Assembly: GCF_000015725.1 (NCBI RefSeq)
Contig: NC_008826.1
Location: 372,001 to 436,000 of the forward strand
Origin: Methylibium petroleiphilum PM1
Lineage (GTDB): Bacteria > Pseudomonadota > Gammaproteobacteria > Burkholderiales > Burkholderiaceae_C
DNA: 64,000 nucleotides
Direction of reading: 5' to 3'
The notes under the pieces are model-generated. The model ran no database searches. It saw only the letters and a list, made by a program, of their open reading frames with translations, and was not told the origin of the DNA. Position 1 is the stretch's first letter; every line of letters starts with the position of its first letter. The translations under genes were made by a program, and so were the position numbers. Below are positions 17,759 to 26,613 of this stretch, one piece after another.

Positions 17759-18537
17759 GCCCCGGTACGGTGTGGTTCGTCGGTGCCGGCCCAGGGGACC
17801 CGGATCTCATCACGGTCAAGGGCCGCGACCTGATTGCACGCGCCGGGGCCATCCTGTTCGCCGGCTCGCTGGTCAACGAGGCGGCCACGCGCTGGGCGCC
17901 CGCCGGCTGCGAGATCGCCGACAGCAAGGGCATGACGTTGGAGCAGATCGCGGCCTGGCTGATCGCCCGAGCGGCAGCACACCAGACAGTGGTGCGCCTG
18001 CAGACCGGCGACCCCGCGCTCTACGGCACCTTGATCGAGGTGGTGCAGCCACTGGACGCGGTCGGCGTGCCCGTCGCCGTGGTGCCGGGGGTGTCGTCGG
18101 CAATGGCCTCAGCCGCCGCGGCGGTGGTGAGCTTCACGCTGCCCGAGGTCACGCAGACGACCATCTTCACCCGCGTCGCAGGCCGCACGCCGATGCCCGA
18201 GGGCGAATCGCTGCGTGAGCTCGCCGCGCACCGCTGCACGCTGTGCATCTTCCTGTCGATCACGCTGCTGCACAAGGTCGAGGCCGGCCTGCGCGAAGCC
18301 GGCTGGCCCGACGACGCGCCGGTGCTGGTCGTGCACAAGGCCAGCTGGCCGGGCGAAGAGCGCATCGTGCGCGGCACGCTGGCCACTATCAAACAGCTTT
18401 GCCGCGAGGGCGGCATCGTCAGCCAGGCCATGGTCATCGCCAGCCCCACACTGGGCGCGCGCGGCTGGCCCGAACTCGCCAAGTCCAAGCTCTACGACGC
18501 GGCATTCACCCACCGCTTCAGAAGGGCCAGCGTATGA
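17755..18537 (+). CDS. cobM: Precorrin-4 C11-methyltransferase (CobM/CbiF)
   Basis: 260 residues. SAM-dependent tetrapyrrole methylase with the N-terminal VGAGPGDPDLIT loop, the QTGDPALYG motif and the PGVSSAMASAAA segment typical of CobM/CbiF. Methylates C11 of (cobalt-)precorrin-4. With CbiX, CbiD and CbiG present, the cobalt-loaded form is the probable substrate. ATG at 17755 overlaps the cobB stop. Confidence 0.93.
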   Translation: MSPGTVWFVGAGPGDPDLITVKGRDLIARAGAILFAGSLVNEAATRWAPAGCEIADSKGMTLEQIAAWLIARAAAHQTVVRLQTGDPALYGTLIEVVQPLDAVGVPVAVVPGVSSAMASAAAAVVSFTLPEVTQTTIFTRVAGRTPMPEGESLRELAAHRCTLCIFLSITLLHKVEAGLREAGWPDDAPVLVVHKASWPGEERIVRGTLATIKQLCREGGIVSQAMVIASPTLGARGWPELAKSKLYDAAFTHRFRRASV

Positions 18538-19430
18538 CCGCCGACACCATCCTGCTCGTGGGCCACGGCTCGCGCGAGAAGAGCGGCAACGACGAGATCG
18601 AGCGTTTCGCGGCGCAGTGGCGCGAGTGCCATCCGCAGTGGCGCACCGAGCTGTGCTTCATCGAGTTCGCTGACGTCGAGGTCGAGCAGGGGCTGGAGCT
18701 GGCCGCGAAGGACTCGAGGCGTGTGATCGTCGTGCCGTTGATCCTCAATGCAGCGGGCCACGTCAACATCGAGATTCCGTCGCACATCGCGCGGGCGCGC
18801 CAGCGCCACCCCGGCGTGCGCTTCGACTACGCACCGCACCTGGGTGTCTGCGAGCCGGTGCTGGCCATCCTGAAGCGGCAGTTGCGCCAGTGCATGCAGG
18901 CGCTGGACATGCCCGACCCGGCGGGCACTGGCATCGTGCTGCTGGGACGCGGTTCGTCCAGCCGAGAAGCCAACGGCGAGATGGCGCGCATGGCGCGCTG
19001 GCTGTTCGAAGAAGGCGAGCACGAGCTGGTGGACCTCGCCTTCACCGGCATCGCCTGGCCGCGGCTGGAGCGCGTGGTGCAGCGCCAGGCGCAGTTGGGC
19101 ATGCGCCAGATCGTCGTGCTGCCCTACTACCTGTTCACCGGCACGCTGATCCAGCGCATCGGCCGCCAAGTGGAACACCTGCGCAGCCAGTATCCGCAGC
19201 TGCGATTCGCGCTGGGCTCGTACTTCGGCTTCGAGCCCGAGATCGCCCAGCTGCTGGCCGAACGCGTCGGCGGCCTGCTGCGCGGAACGGAGCACGCAGT
19301 GCCGGTCAGCGACGAGGCCGCGCAGTGGCAGGGGCACCATCACGGGCCGGGCCATGGGCACGACCACGCTCGCGCCCATGAGCACCACGAACACCACGAT
19401 CAGCATGGCCACGCCCAACACGGTCACTGA
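18534..19430 (+). CDS. cbiX: Sirohydrochlorin cobaltochelatase CbiX, long form with His-rich tail
   Basis: 298 residues. Two chelatase half-domains, as in long CbiX. The N-terminal half has both metal-site histidines (LLVGHGSREKSGN and LNAAGHVNIEIP); the C-terminal half has the matching LLGRGSSSREAN and LPYYLFTGTLIQRI without the catalytic histidine. Inserts Co(II) into sirohydrochlorin, fixing the pathway as the early-cobalt (anaerobic-type) route. The last 31 residues contain 15 histidines, a probable cobalt store or delivery tail. The DNA for that tail overlaps the start of cobH by 26 bases. Confidence 0.92.
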   Translation: MTADTILLVGHGSREKSGNDEIERFAAQWRECHPQWRTELCFIEFADVEVEQGLELAAKDSRRVIVVPLILNAAGHVNIEIPSHIARARQRHPGVRFDYAPHLGVCEPVLAILKRQLRQCMQALDMPDPAGTGIVLLGRGSSSREANGEMARMARWLFEEGEHELVDLAFTGIAWPRLERVVQRQAQLGMRQIVVLPYYLFTGTLIQRIGRQVEHLRSQYPQLRFALGSYFGFEPEIAQLLAERVGGLLRGTEHAVPVSDEAAQWQGHHHGPGHGHDHARAHEHHEHHDQHGHAQHGH

Positions 19431-20082
19431 GCAGCTCACGCGCGCCGGCCAGGCGATCGAGCACGACAGCTTCGCGGTCATCGACCGCGAGGCCGGCCCG
19501 CATGCCTATGGCCCCGAGCAGTGGCCCATCGTGCGGCGGATGATCCATGCCAACGCCGACTTCGACTTCAACGGCCTGACCCGCTTCCATCCCGAGGCGG
19601 TGCGCGCCGGGCTGGCGGCCGTGCGCTCGCGCGCCAGCCGCGTCGTCGCTGACGTGGAGATGATCTGCGTGGGTCTGTCGGCGCCGCGCCTGGGCCACTT
19701 CGGCATGACGACGCATCAGTTCATCGCCGATGCGGACGTGATCGCGGCGGCCCGTGCCGAGGACACGACCCGCGCCGTGCAGGCCATGCGCAAGGCCCAC
19801 CGGCTGGGTCTCGTGGACGGCGCCATCGTCGGCATCGGCAATGCCCCGACCGCGCTGATCGAGGTGGTGCGCCTGATCCGCGAGCACGGGGCGCGGCCAG
19901 CTCTGGTCGTGGGCATGCCGGTGGGCTTCGTCTCGGCGGCGGAGGCCAAGGCGCTGATGAGCGAGGAGACCGAGGTGCCGTGGCTCGTCATCGACGGCCG
20001 CAAGGGCGGCTCGACCCTGGTGGTGGCCGCGATCCACGCGCTGCTGGGCCTGGCGGAGACGGCGGAGGGCCCGTGCTCATGA
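19405..20082 (+). CDS. cobH: Precorrin-8X methylmutase (CobH/CbiC)
   Basis: 225 residues from ATG 19405 (MATPNTVTEQLTRAGQAIEHDSFAVIDREAG). Moves the C11 methyl group to C12, giving (cobalt-)hydrogenobyrinate. The RRMIHANADFDF segment carries the catalytic histidine of the family, and GNAPTALIEV with VGMPVGFVSA are typical. In-frame ATGs at 19378 and 19354 lie deeper in the cbiX tail and are less likely. The CATGG context at 19405 has no strong ribosome site, so translation may depend on ribosomes finishing cbiX. Confidence 0.92.
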   Translation: MATPNTVTEQLTRAGQAIEHDSFAVIDREAGPHAYGPEQWPIVRRMIHANADFDFNGLTRFHPEAVRAGLAAVRSRASRVVADVEMICVGLSAPRLGHFGMTTHQFIADADVIAAARAEDTTRAVQAMRKAHRLGLVDGAIVGIGNAPTALIEVVRLIREHGARPALVVGMPVGFVSAAEAKALMSEETEVPWLVIDGRKGGSTLVVAAIHALLGLAETAEGPCS

Positions 20083-21185
20083 TGGAGAAGACCGTCAAGC
20101 GTGGCACCCGGACCGGCTTCACCACCGGTGCGTGCTCGGCCGCGGCGGCGCGTGCGGCGGTGCTGGGTCTGGTGGACGGCCAGGTGCCGGCCACGGTGGA
20201 GGCGCTGCTGCCCAACGGCCAGCGCGCGCGCTTTGACGTGCAGGACGGCCGCTGCGATGCCGAGGCCGCTCACGCGATGGTCATCAAGGACGCCGGCGAC
20301 GACCCCGACTGCACCGACAAGGCCCACCTCACCGCCGACGTGCGGCGCCTGCCCGGCCAGGCCGATGCTTTCGTGCTGCTCGGCGGCTTCGGTGTCGGCA
20401 CCGTCACCATGGCCGGGCTGGGCCTGGACGTGGGCGGCCCGGCGATCAACCCCGTGCCCCGCCGCAGCATCGAGGACAACGTGCGCGAGGCCGGCGCCAC
20501 GCTGCTGACGCACGATGGCCTGGAGGTGACGATCTCAGTGCCGCAGGGCGTGGAGATGGCGAAGAAGACGCTCAATGCCCGGCTGGGCATCCTGGGCGGC
20601 ATCTCCATCCTGGGCACCACCGGCATCGTCAAGCCCTACAGCACCGCGGCCTACCGGGCCAGCGTGGTGCAGGGCGTGGAAGTGGCGGCCAGCACCGGTG
20701 CCGGCACCGTGGTGCTGACGACCGGCGGGCGCACCGAGAAGTTCGCTGTCGCCGAGCTGCCGGGGCTGCCCGAGGCCTGCTTCGTGCAGATGGGCGATTT
20801 CCTGCGCTACGCGCTCGACACCGCGGGGAAGATGAAGCTGCAGCGCGTGGTGATCGGCGGCATGGTGGGCAAGCTGACCAAGATCGCGCAGGGCGAGACC
20901 ATCACCCACGCCAACCGGGCCGAGGTGGACACCGCGCTGCTGGCCGAGCTCGCCGCCGGCATCGGCGCGCCGCCCGACGAATGTGCGGCCATCGCGGCGG
21001 CCGAGACGGCGCGCTTCGCGGCCGAGCGCATGCAGGTGCTCGGCCTGGTCGATGCCTTCCACGGTGCACTGGCGCGCAAGGTGGTGAGCACCGTGACCGG
21101 CCGCTACCCGGGGCGCTTCCGCCTCGACGTGCTGGTGTGCGATTTCGATGGTCGCAAGATCGCCGAGGCTTCATCCGATGACTGA
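20079..21185 (+). CDS. cbiD: Cobalt-precorrin-5B C1-methyltransferase CbiD
   Basis: 368 residues. The CbiD signature GTRTGFTTGACSAAAARAA is near the N-terminus and GGISILGTTGIVKPYS in the middle. Methylates C1 in the anaerobic-type pathway, taking the role of CobF of the oxygen-dependent route; its presence without CobG or CobN supports the early-cobalt route. Start ATG 20079 overlaps the cobH stop, with GGAGGG upstream. ATG 20082 and GTG 20073 are near alternatives. Confidence 0.92.
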   Translation: MMEKTVKRGTRTGFTTGACSAAAARAAVLGLVDGQVPATVEALLPNGQRARFDVQDGRCDAEAAHAMVIKDAGDDPDCTDKAHLTADVRRLPGQADAFVLLGGFGVGTVTMAGLGLDVGGPAINPVPRRSIEDNVREAGATLLTHDGLEVTISVPQGVEMAKKTLNARLGILGGISILGTTGIVKPYSTAAYRASVVQGVEVAASTGAGTVVLTTGGRTEKFAVAELPGLPEACFVQMGDFLRYALDTAGKMKLQRVVIGGMVGKLTKIAQGETITHANRAEVDTALLAELAAGIGAPPDECAAIAAAETARFAAERMQVLGLVDAFHGALARKVVSTVTGRYPGRFRLDVLVCDFDGRKIAEASSDD

Positions 21186-22518
21186 ATCCATTGACCTGCG
21201 GCCTCCGCGCTGCCACGTCGTCGGCGTGCTGGACGATGGCGCCGCCAGCCTGGGTGCCGCCGCGCTGCGTGCACTGGCCCAGGCCGATGTCGTGATCGGC
21301 GCGCGCCGCACGCTGGATCTGCTGGAGGCGCGCATCGCCCCGGAGGCCGAGCGCCACCCCATCGCCGGCATCGCCGCCGTGGCCGAGACCGTGCGCGCCG
21401 CACAGGCGGCCGGCCGGCGCTGCGTGGTGCTGGCCACCGGCGACCCGCTGTGCCACGGCATTGCTGGCACGCTGGCGATGCAGTTGTGCCTGGAGGCCAT
21501 CGAGGTGCTGCCGAACCTGTCGACGATCCAGATCGCCTGTGCGCGCGTCCGCCTGGTGTGGCAGGAGCTGAAGATCGTCAGCATCCATGCCAAGGATGCC
21601 GGCGAGTGGAGCGTCGGCGCCGATCCGCGCCACGGCCTGTATCCGCTGGCCCGGGTCTTGCGCCACCATGATCGGCTGGCCGTGTTGACCAGCCCCGACA
21701 ACACGCCCGACCGCGTCGCGCGGCTGCTGCTGGCCGAGGGCTTGGCCGACGAGTTTCAGCTCGCCGTGGCGGAACGGCTGTTGCAGCCCGACGAGCGCGT
21801 CGTCACCAATCTCGGCGTGGCCGAGGCGGCCCAACAACGCTTTGCCGATCCCAACGTGCTGCTGCTGTGGCGCAGCGCGGCGCGCCCGCAGCCGGTCCGC
21901 TTCGGCCTGCCGGATGACCGCTATGAACAGCGCCACCCCGACAAGGGCCTGATCACCAAGCACGAGGTGCGCGCCGTGTCGCTGGCGCGGCTGCAGCTGC
22001 GCGAAGATAGCATCGTCTGGGACATCGGTGCCGGTTCGGGCGCGGTGGGCCTGGAGGCAGCGCGCCTTTGCCAGGCTGGCCACGTCTACGCGATCGAGAA
22101 GAACGAGGGCGACGTGGCCATCGCGGCGCGCAACCGCGCGACGATGGCCGTGGGCAACCACACCCTGGTGCATGGCAAGGCGCCCGCGCACCTGGACGGC
22201 TGGCTGGACCCCGACGCCGTGTTCATCGGCGGCTCGGGCGGCGAGCTGGCCGAGCTGATCGCGCTGGCCCTGCGGCGCCTGAAGCCCGGGGGGCACCTGG
22301 TGATGAACTTCGTGACGCTGGAGAACCTGGACACCGCGACCGCCACGCTGCGCGAGCTGGGCGCGGCCTGGGATGTCGTGCTGCTGCAGGCCTCGCGCAG
22401 CAAGCCAATCCTGCACATGCACCGCATGGCGGCCGAGAATCCGGTGTGGATCGTCTGCGCGCAGGCTGGGGCCGGCGCCCCGGCGGCCTCGACCGCCATG
22501 GAGCGCGCCGATGAGTGA
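21178..22518 (+). CDS. cbiET: Bifunctional cobalt-precorrin-7 C5/C15 methyltransferase, CbiE-CbiT fusion (CobL-type)
   Basis: 446 residues. Residues 1 to about 205 are the CbiE domain (tetrapyrrole methylase; ATGDPLCHGIAG motif). Residues about 225-430 are the CbiT domain with the SAM-binding DIGAGSGAVGLEAARL. Together they methylate C5 and C15 and decarboxylate the acetate side chain on C12. The fused form, called CobL in aerobic organisms, is common. Start overlaps cbiD by eight bases. Confidence 0.92.
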   Translation: MTESIDLRPPRCHVVGVLDDGAASLGAAALRALAQADVVIGARRTLDLLEARIAPEAERHPIAGIAAVAETVRAAQAAGRRCVVLATGDPLCHGIAGTLAMQLCLEAIEVLPNLSTIQIACARVRLVWQELKIVSIHAKDAGEWSVGADPRHGLYPLARVLRHHDRLAVLTSPDNTPDRVARLLLAEGLADEFQLAVAERLLQPDERVVTNLGVAEAAQQRFADPNVLLLWRSAARPQPVRFGLPDDRYEQRHPDKGLITKHEVRAVSLARLQLREDSIVWDIGAGSGAVGLEAARLCQAGHVYAIEKNEGDVAIAARNRATMAVGNHTLVHGKAPAHLDGWLDPDAVFIGGSGGELAELIALALRRLKPGGHLVMNFVTLENLDTATATLRELGAAWDVVLLQASRSKPILHMHRMAAENPVWIVCAQAGAGAPAASTAMERADE

Positions 22519-23335
22519 CGATCCGCGCATCGGCCGGCTGATCGGTGTCAGCCTCGGCCCGGGCGACCCGGGCCTGATCACGCGTACGGCCTGGGCGCTG
22601 CTCGAGCGTCGCGACACCGTCTGGGCCTATCCCGCGCGCAGCACCAAGACGCCGAGCTACGCGTTCGACATCGTGCAGCGCGCTGGCCTGCTGCCACCGA
22701 CAGAGCACCACTGCCTGCTGTTCCCGATGACGCACGACGGCGAGAAGCTCGGCCGGGCTTGGCTGCGCGCAGCCGAGACCGTGCTGCCGCGGCTACAGGC
22801 CGGCCGCGACGTGCTGTTCCTGGTGGAAGGCGACGCCAGCACCTACGCCACCTTCGGGCACCTGGCGCGTACCGTGCGCTCGCTGGACGGGCGCATCGAG
22901 GTGCAGACCGTGGCCGGCGTCAACGCCTTCACCGCTGCTTGCGCCACCTTGGGGCAGCCACTGTCTGAACAGGACGACACCGTGGCCATCGTGCCGGCGG
23001 CCTATGGTGTTGCCGCACTGGACCGCCTGCTGGCCGACTTCGACACGCTGGTGCTGCTGAAGGTCAAGCCGCTGGTCGACGAGCTGTTCGACTGGCTGCA
23101 AGCGCGAGATCTGCTCGATGGCGCGTCCTTCATCGAGCGCTGCGGCGCGCCCGACGAGCGTGTCTTGCGCGGCGCCGAGATGCTGGCCCTGCGCGGCAGC
23201 AAGGTCAGCTACTTGTCGCTGATGCTGGTGCCCAACCCGTACCGTGTGCGCGGCGAACGCATCAAGGGCTGCCTGAAAAAGACGTCACCGATGTCGGCTC
23301 CTGCCGGGCCGATGGAAATCGAGATCGAGCTATGA
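22511..23335 (+). CDS. cobI: Precorrin-2 C20-methyltransferase (CobI/CbiL)
   Basis: 274 residues. Tetrapyrrole methylase with GVSLGPGDPGLITRTAW at the N-terminus, VEGDASTYATFGHL and VAGVNAFTAACA. Methylates C20 of (cobalt-)precorrin-2, the first ring methylation specific to cobalamin. ATG 22511 overlaps cbiET by eight bases. The C-terminus, with KKTSPMSAPAGPMEIEIEL, extends past the catalytic domain and looks unstructured. Confidence 0.93.
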   Translation: MSDDPRIGRLIGVSLGPGDPGLITRTAWALLERRDTVWAYPARSTKTPSYAFDIVQRAGLLPPTEHHCLLFPMTHDGEKLGRAWLRAAETVLPRLQAGRDVLFLVEGDASTYATFGHLARTVRSLDGRIEVQTVAGVNAFTAACATLGQPLSEQDDTVAIVPAAYGVAALDRLLADFDTLVLLKVKPLVDELFDWLQARDLLDGASFIERCGAPDERVLRGAEMLALRGSKVSYLSLMLVPNPYRVRGERIKGCLKKTSPMSAPAGPMEIEIEL

Positions 23336-24096
23336 GTGCCACGGATCAACCTAACCCGGCCCCTGTTCGCGTGGTGTTGGTGGCCATCACCAAGCACGGC
23401 GCTGCGCAGGTGGCGGCGATGGCGCGGCAAATGCCGCAGGCCGCTGTGTGCGTGTCGGCCAAGTTCGCCGACGCCATGCAGGGACTGCCCAACCCGGTCG
23501 CGGCCTACGCCGGCGCTTTCAAGGACGAGATCGCCGGCTTGTTCGAGCGCTACGACCAGATCGTGTTCTTCGTGTCGCTCGGCGCGGTGGTGCGCCTGAT
23601 CGCGCCGCACCTGAAGAGCAAGGACGAAGACCCGGGTGTGCTGGTGGTCGACGACGCCGGCCAGTTCGTGATCCCGGTGCTGTCGGGCCACGTCGGCGGC
23701 GCCAATGCGATGGCGGAGCAGGTGGCGGCTCTGCTGCGCGCCACGCCGGTGCTGACCACCGCATCGGACGTGGGCAAGACCATTCCGGTGGACATCCTCG
23801 GCCGCGAGCTGGGCTGGCGGGTCGAGGCGCCCAAGATCAACATCACCCGCGTCTCGGCCGCCGTGGTCAACGAAGAACCGGTGGCCGTGGTGCAGGAGGC
23901 CGGCAGCCCGCATTGGTGGACACGGCCGACGCCGCTGCCGCCCCACATCCAGCGCTTCGACCGCTTCGATGCGGTCGACCCGGCGCGTTTCAAGGCCGTG
24001 CTGTGGATCACCCATGCCGAGGTGCCTGAGGCGCTGTGGCAGCGCCTGCACGAGCGTCTGGTGGTGTACCGCCCGCCCCGCGAGGCGGATGCATGA
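23332..24096 (+). CDS. cbiG: Cobalt-precorrin-5A hydrolase CbiG, N-terminal and central domains
   Basis: 254 residues. Matches CbiG through FFVSLGAVVRLIAPHLKSKDEDPGVLVVDDAGQFVIPVLSGHVGGAN, the family signature. CbiG opens the lactone of cobalt-precorrin-5A and releases the C20 carbon as acetaldehyde. The usual C-terminal domain is missing; it is encoded as the separate next gene, so CbiG is split here. Overlaps cobI and cobE by four bases each. Confidence 0.9.
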   Translation: MSATDQPNPAPVRVVLVAITKHGAAQVAAMARQMPQAAVCVSAKFADAMQGLPNPVAAYAGAFKDEIAGLFERYDQIVFFVSLGAVVRLIAPHLKSKDEDPGVLVVDDAGQFVIPVLSGHVGGANAMAEQVAALLRATPVLTTASDVGKTIPVDILGRELGWRVEAPKINITRVSAAVVNEEPVAVVQEAGSPHWWTRPTPLPPHIQRFDRFDAVDPARFKAVLWITHAEVPEALWQRLHERLVVYRPPREADA

Positions 24097-24500
24097 AGAT
24101 CGCGCTGGGCATCGGCTGCGACCGTGGCACGCCTGCGGAGACGATCGCGCAAGCGGTGGTCGAGGCGCTCACCCTCGCGCGGGTGGATCTGGCTGACGTG
24201 GCCAGTGTTGCCAGCATCACGCTGAAGGCTGATGAACCTGGGCTGCTGGTGCTGGCCGCGCAGCGAGGCTGGGACATCGTGTTCTACCGCCCGGACGAAT
24301 TGGCCGCCGTGCCCGTGCCCAACCCCTCGGAGGTCGTGCGCCGCTACACCGGCACGCCTTCGGTCAGCGAGGCCGCCGCGCTGCTGGCGGCCGAGGCCGA
24401 CGATGGCGCACCCGCGCTGCTCGTCGAGAAGCACAAGTTTCGTGGCACCGACGGGCGCAGCGCGACGGTGTCCATCGCCTGCTGCGCCGAGCTCTCCTGA
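24093..24500 (+). CDS. cobE: CobE-like protein (CbiG C-terminal domain as a separate gene)
   Basis: 135 residues from ATG 24093. Carries the CobE/CbiG_C pattern: LGIGCDRGTPAETIAQAV at the start, SITLKADEPGLLVLA, PNPSEVVRRYTGTPSVSEAAAL, then LLVEKHKF. In many CbiG proteins this domain is fused to the C-terminus; here it is stand-alone and coupled to cbiG by ATGA. The exact role of CobE is not well established. A 55-base gap follows before cbtB. Confidence 0.88.
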   Translation: MKIALGIGCDRGTPAETIAQAVVEALTLARVDLADVASVASITLKADEPGLLVLAAQRGWDIVFYRPDELAAVPVPNPSEVVRRYTGTPSVSEAAALLAAEADDGAPALLVEKHKFRGTDGRSATVSIACCAELS

Positions 24501-24555
24501 AGGCCGGCCCACTTCTCCGCAATCTCCCCTGCAACCTCAACGAAAGGACCCAACC

Positions 24556-24744
24556 ATGACCGCACAGAACTTCTCCCCCGCACAGGGCATCCCGGCCACC
24601 GCCTCGCGCCTGGTGCCGCGCCAGCTCGCCGCCGCGGCGGCGCTGGGCCTGGCGGTGCTCTACGGCGTGGCCTTTGCCGAGAGCCCGCTGGCGCACAACG
24701 CCGCGCACGACGTGCGCCACGTCACCGTCAAACCTTGCCACTGA
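24556..24744 (+). CDS. cbtB: CbtB, small cobalt transporter subunit
   Basis: 62 residues with one hydrophobic helix (about residues 22-41) and a histidine-rich C-terminus that includes AHNAAHDVRHVTVKPCH; the histidines are the expected cobalt ligands. CbtB/CbtA pairs are known companions of B12 riboswitch-controlled operons. Start ATG 24556 has GAAAGGA upstream. It lies directly before cbtA. Confidence 0.88.
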   Translation: MTAQNFSPAQGIPATASRLVPRQLAAAAALGLAVLYGVAFAESPLAHNAAHDVRHVTVKPCH

Positions 24745-24756
24745 AAGGGCGCAGCC

Positions 24757-25596
24757 ATGCTGTTCCGACGCTTGGTCTGGTGCGCGCTGGCCGCCGCGCT
24801 GCTGGTGGGCAGCCTGCAATTCGCCATGCAGCGCTGGCAGGCGCTGCCCATCATCCTTGCGGCGGAGCGCTTCGAGGACCAGAAGGCGGCAGCGCCGGCA
24901 CCCGCACACGAACACACGCACGAGCCCGTTCACGAAGGGGCCGCAGCGGGCGGGCACGAGCATGCCGCCGCTGAGCACCACCACGATGAAGCCGCATGGT
25001 CGCCTGCGGACGGCGCGGAACGCGGCTTCTGGACCTGGGTGGCCAACGTGCTGCACAGCTTCAGCATGGCCATGCTGTTGTTCGCCGTGATGGGCGCCTG
25101 GGTCTGGCGCCGCGGTGGGAGCGGCGGCATGGCGCGCTTGGCGTTGGCGGTGGCCGCCGCGGGCTGGCTCAGCCTGCACCTGTGGCCTTCGCTTGGGCTG
25201 CCGGCCGAAGTGCCCGGCATGGACGCAGCCGACCTGCGCGCGCGCCAGGCCTGGTGGCTGCTGGCCGCCGCCGGCGCCGCAGGAGCCTGCGGGATGCTCG
25301 CCTTCAGCACCGCGCGCTGGCGTTGGATCGCAGCTGCGGTGCTGCTGGCCTTGCCGTTCGTCGTCCGCGCGCCGCAGGTCGCGGACCCCTTGGCCGGGTT
25401 CAGCGGCGAGGCCCATGCTCGGCTGGCGCAACTCGGGCGCGACTTCGTCTGGGCCACGACCTGGGTGTCGCTGTCCTTCTGGGCTTCGCTGGGCGTGATC
25501 GGCGGCGCGCTCTTCGCTCGCTGGCTGCAGCCGGTGCTGGCCGAGATGCGGACCAACGCAGCCAGCGCTGCGCCGGCGATCGGAGCTTCTCGATGA
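24757..25596 (+). CDS. cbtA: CbtA, cobalt transporter membrane subunit
   Basis: 279 residues with about five to six membrane helices. Between the first and second lies an extracytoplasmic loop with repeated His-Glu-His motifs (residues about 50-75), as in other CbtA proteins. It is a predicted secondary cobalt transporter and supplies the metal for CbiX. ATG 24757 follows an AAAGGGCG ribosome site 12 bases after cbtB. Overlaps cobJ by four bases. Confidence 0.88.
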   Translation: MLFRRLVWCALAAALLVGSLQFAMQRWQALPIILAAERFEDQKAAAPAPAHEHTHEPVHEGAAAGGHEHAAAEHHHDEAAWSPADGAERGFWTWVANVLHSFSMAMLLFAVMGAWVWRRGGSGGMARLALAVAAAGWLSLHLWPSLGLPAEVPGMDAADLRARQAWWLLAAAGAAGACGMLAFSTARWRWIAAAVLLALPFVVRAPQVADPLAGFSGEAHARLAQLGRDFVWATTWVSLSFWASLGVIGGALFARWLQPVLAEMRTNAASAAPAIGASR

Positions 25597-26582
25597 GAAC
25601 GACGCAGGCTGCCGGCAAGATCATGCTGGTGGGCATCGGCCCCGGCAGCGTGGGCCACATGACCCAGCGGGCCCGCGAAGCCATCGCCGAGGCCGACGTG
25701 GTGGTGGGCTACGTCACCTACATCAAGCTGGTGGCCGACCTGATCGAGGGCAAGGAGGTCGTGCGCAAGGGCATGACCGAGGAGTTGGACCGCGCGGTGA
25801 GCGCGCTCGAAGCCGCGCGCGCCGGCAAGAAGGTGGCGCTCATCTCCTCGGGCGACGCGGGCGTCTACGGCATGGCCGGCCCCACCTACGAGGTGCTGTT
25901 CCAGGCGGGCTGGACGCCCGAGGACGCGGTGCAAGTGGAGATCGTGCCTGGCGCCTCCGCGCTCAACGCCTGTGCCGCGCTGGTGGGCGCGCCGCTGACG
26001 CACGATTTCTGCGCCATCTCGCTGAGCGACCTGTTGACGCCCTGGCCGGTGATCGCGCGGCGGCTGGACGCGGTGGCGATGGCCGACTTCGTCGTCGCGC
26101 TCTACAACCCCAAGAGCGGCCGGCGCACGCGCCAGATCGTCGAGGCACAGCGCCTGTTCCTGCGCCACCGCCGGGCCGACACGCCGGTGGCGATCGTCAA
26201 GAGCGCCTACCGGCGGCGGCAGCACATCGAGTTCCGCACGCTGGAAACGATGTGCGAGGCCGACATCGGCATGCTCAGCACGGTGCTGATCGGCAACAGC
26301 CACACCTTCGTGCGCGACGGCCTGATGGTCACGCCGCGCGGCTACGCCAACAAGTACGACATTGAGCAAGGCGGCGAGACGCGCGAGGGCGAGAGGCCGG
26401 GGCGTTCGCTGTCGACCGGGCTGAACGGCTGGCTCGAGAACCTGCTGGACGACCACGCCGGCGGCGAGAGCATCGAGCAGCTCGCCGCGCGACACCGCCT
26501 GCCGGCCGACTACATCGCCGCGACCCTGGCCGAGCCGATCGAGGCACAGCCCGAAGCCGCGGCCGAAGACACCGAAACCTGA
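25593..26582 (+). CDS. cobJ: Precorrin-3B C17-methyltransferase (CobJ/CbiH) with C-terminal extension
   Basis: 329 residues. The catalytic part (about 1-255) has LVGIGPGSVGHMT, SSGDAGVYGMAGPTYEV and YNPKSGRRTRQIVEA, typical of CobJ/CbiH, which methylates C17 and contracts the ring. A further 70 or so residues follow (from about 258), ending in an acidic tail; one part, SIEQLAARHRLPADYIAATL, looks like a small helical domain. The family is usually about 240-260 residues. Last gene of the riboswitch-controlled operon. Confidence 0.9.
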   Translation: MRTTQAAGKIMLVGIGPGSVGHMTQRAREAIAEADVVVGYVTYIKLVADLIEGKEVVRKGMTEELDRAVSALEAARAGKKVALISSGDAGVYGMAGPTYEVLFQAGWTPEDAVQVEIVPGASALNACAALVGAPLTHDFCAISLSDLLTPWPVIARRLDAVAMADFVVALYNPKSGRRTRQIVEAQRLFLRHRRADTPVAIVKSAYRRRQHIEFRTLETMCEADIGMLSTVLIGNSHTFVRDGLMVTPRGYANKYDIEQGGETREGERPGRSLSTGLNGWLENLLDDHAGGESIEQLAARHRLPADYIAATLAEPIEAQPEAAAEDTET

Positions 26583-26613
26583 AGGGGCGCCCACACCACC
26601 AGACACCGAACCC

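Noticed and set aside
19321-19430. Short repeats of CAC/CAT near the end of cbiX as a CRISPR or iteron array
   Set aside because: They are histidine codons in the cbiX tail; no regular repeat-spacer structure.
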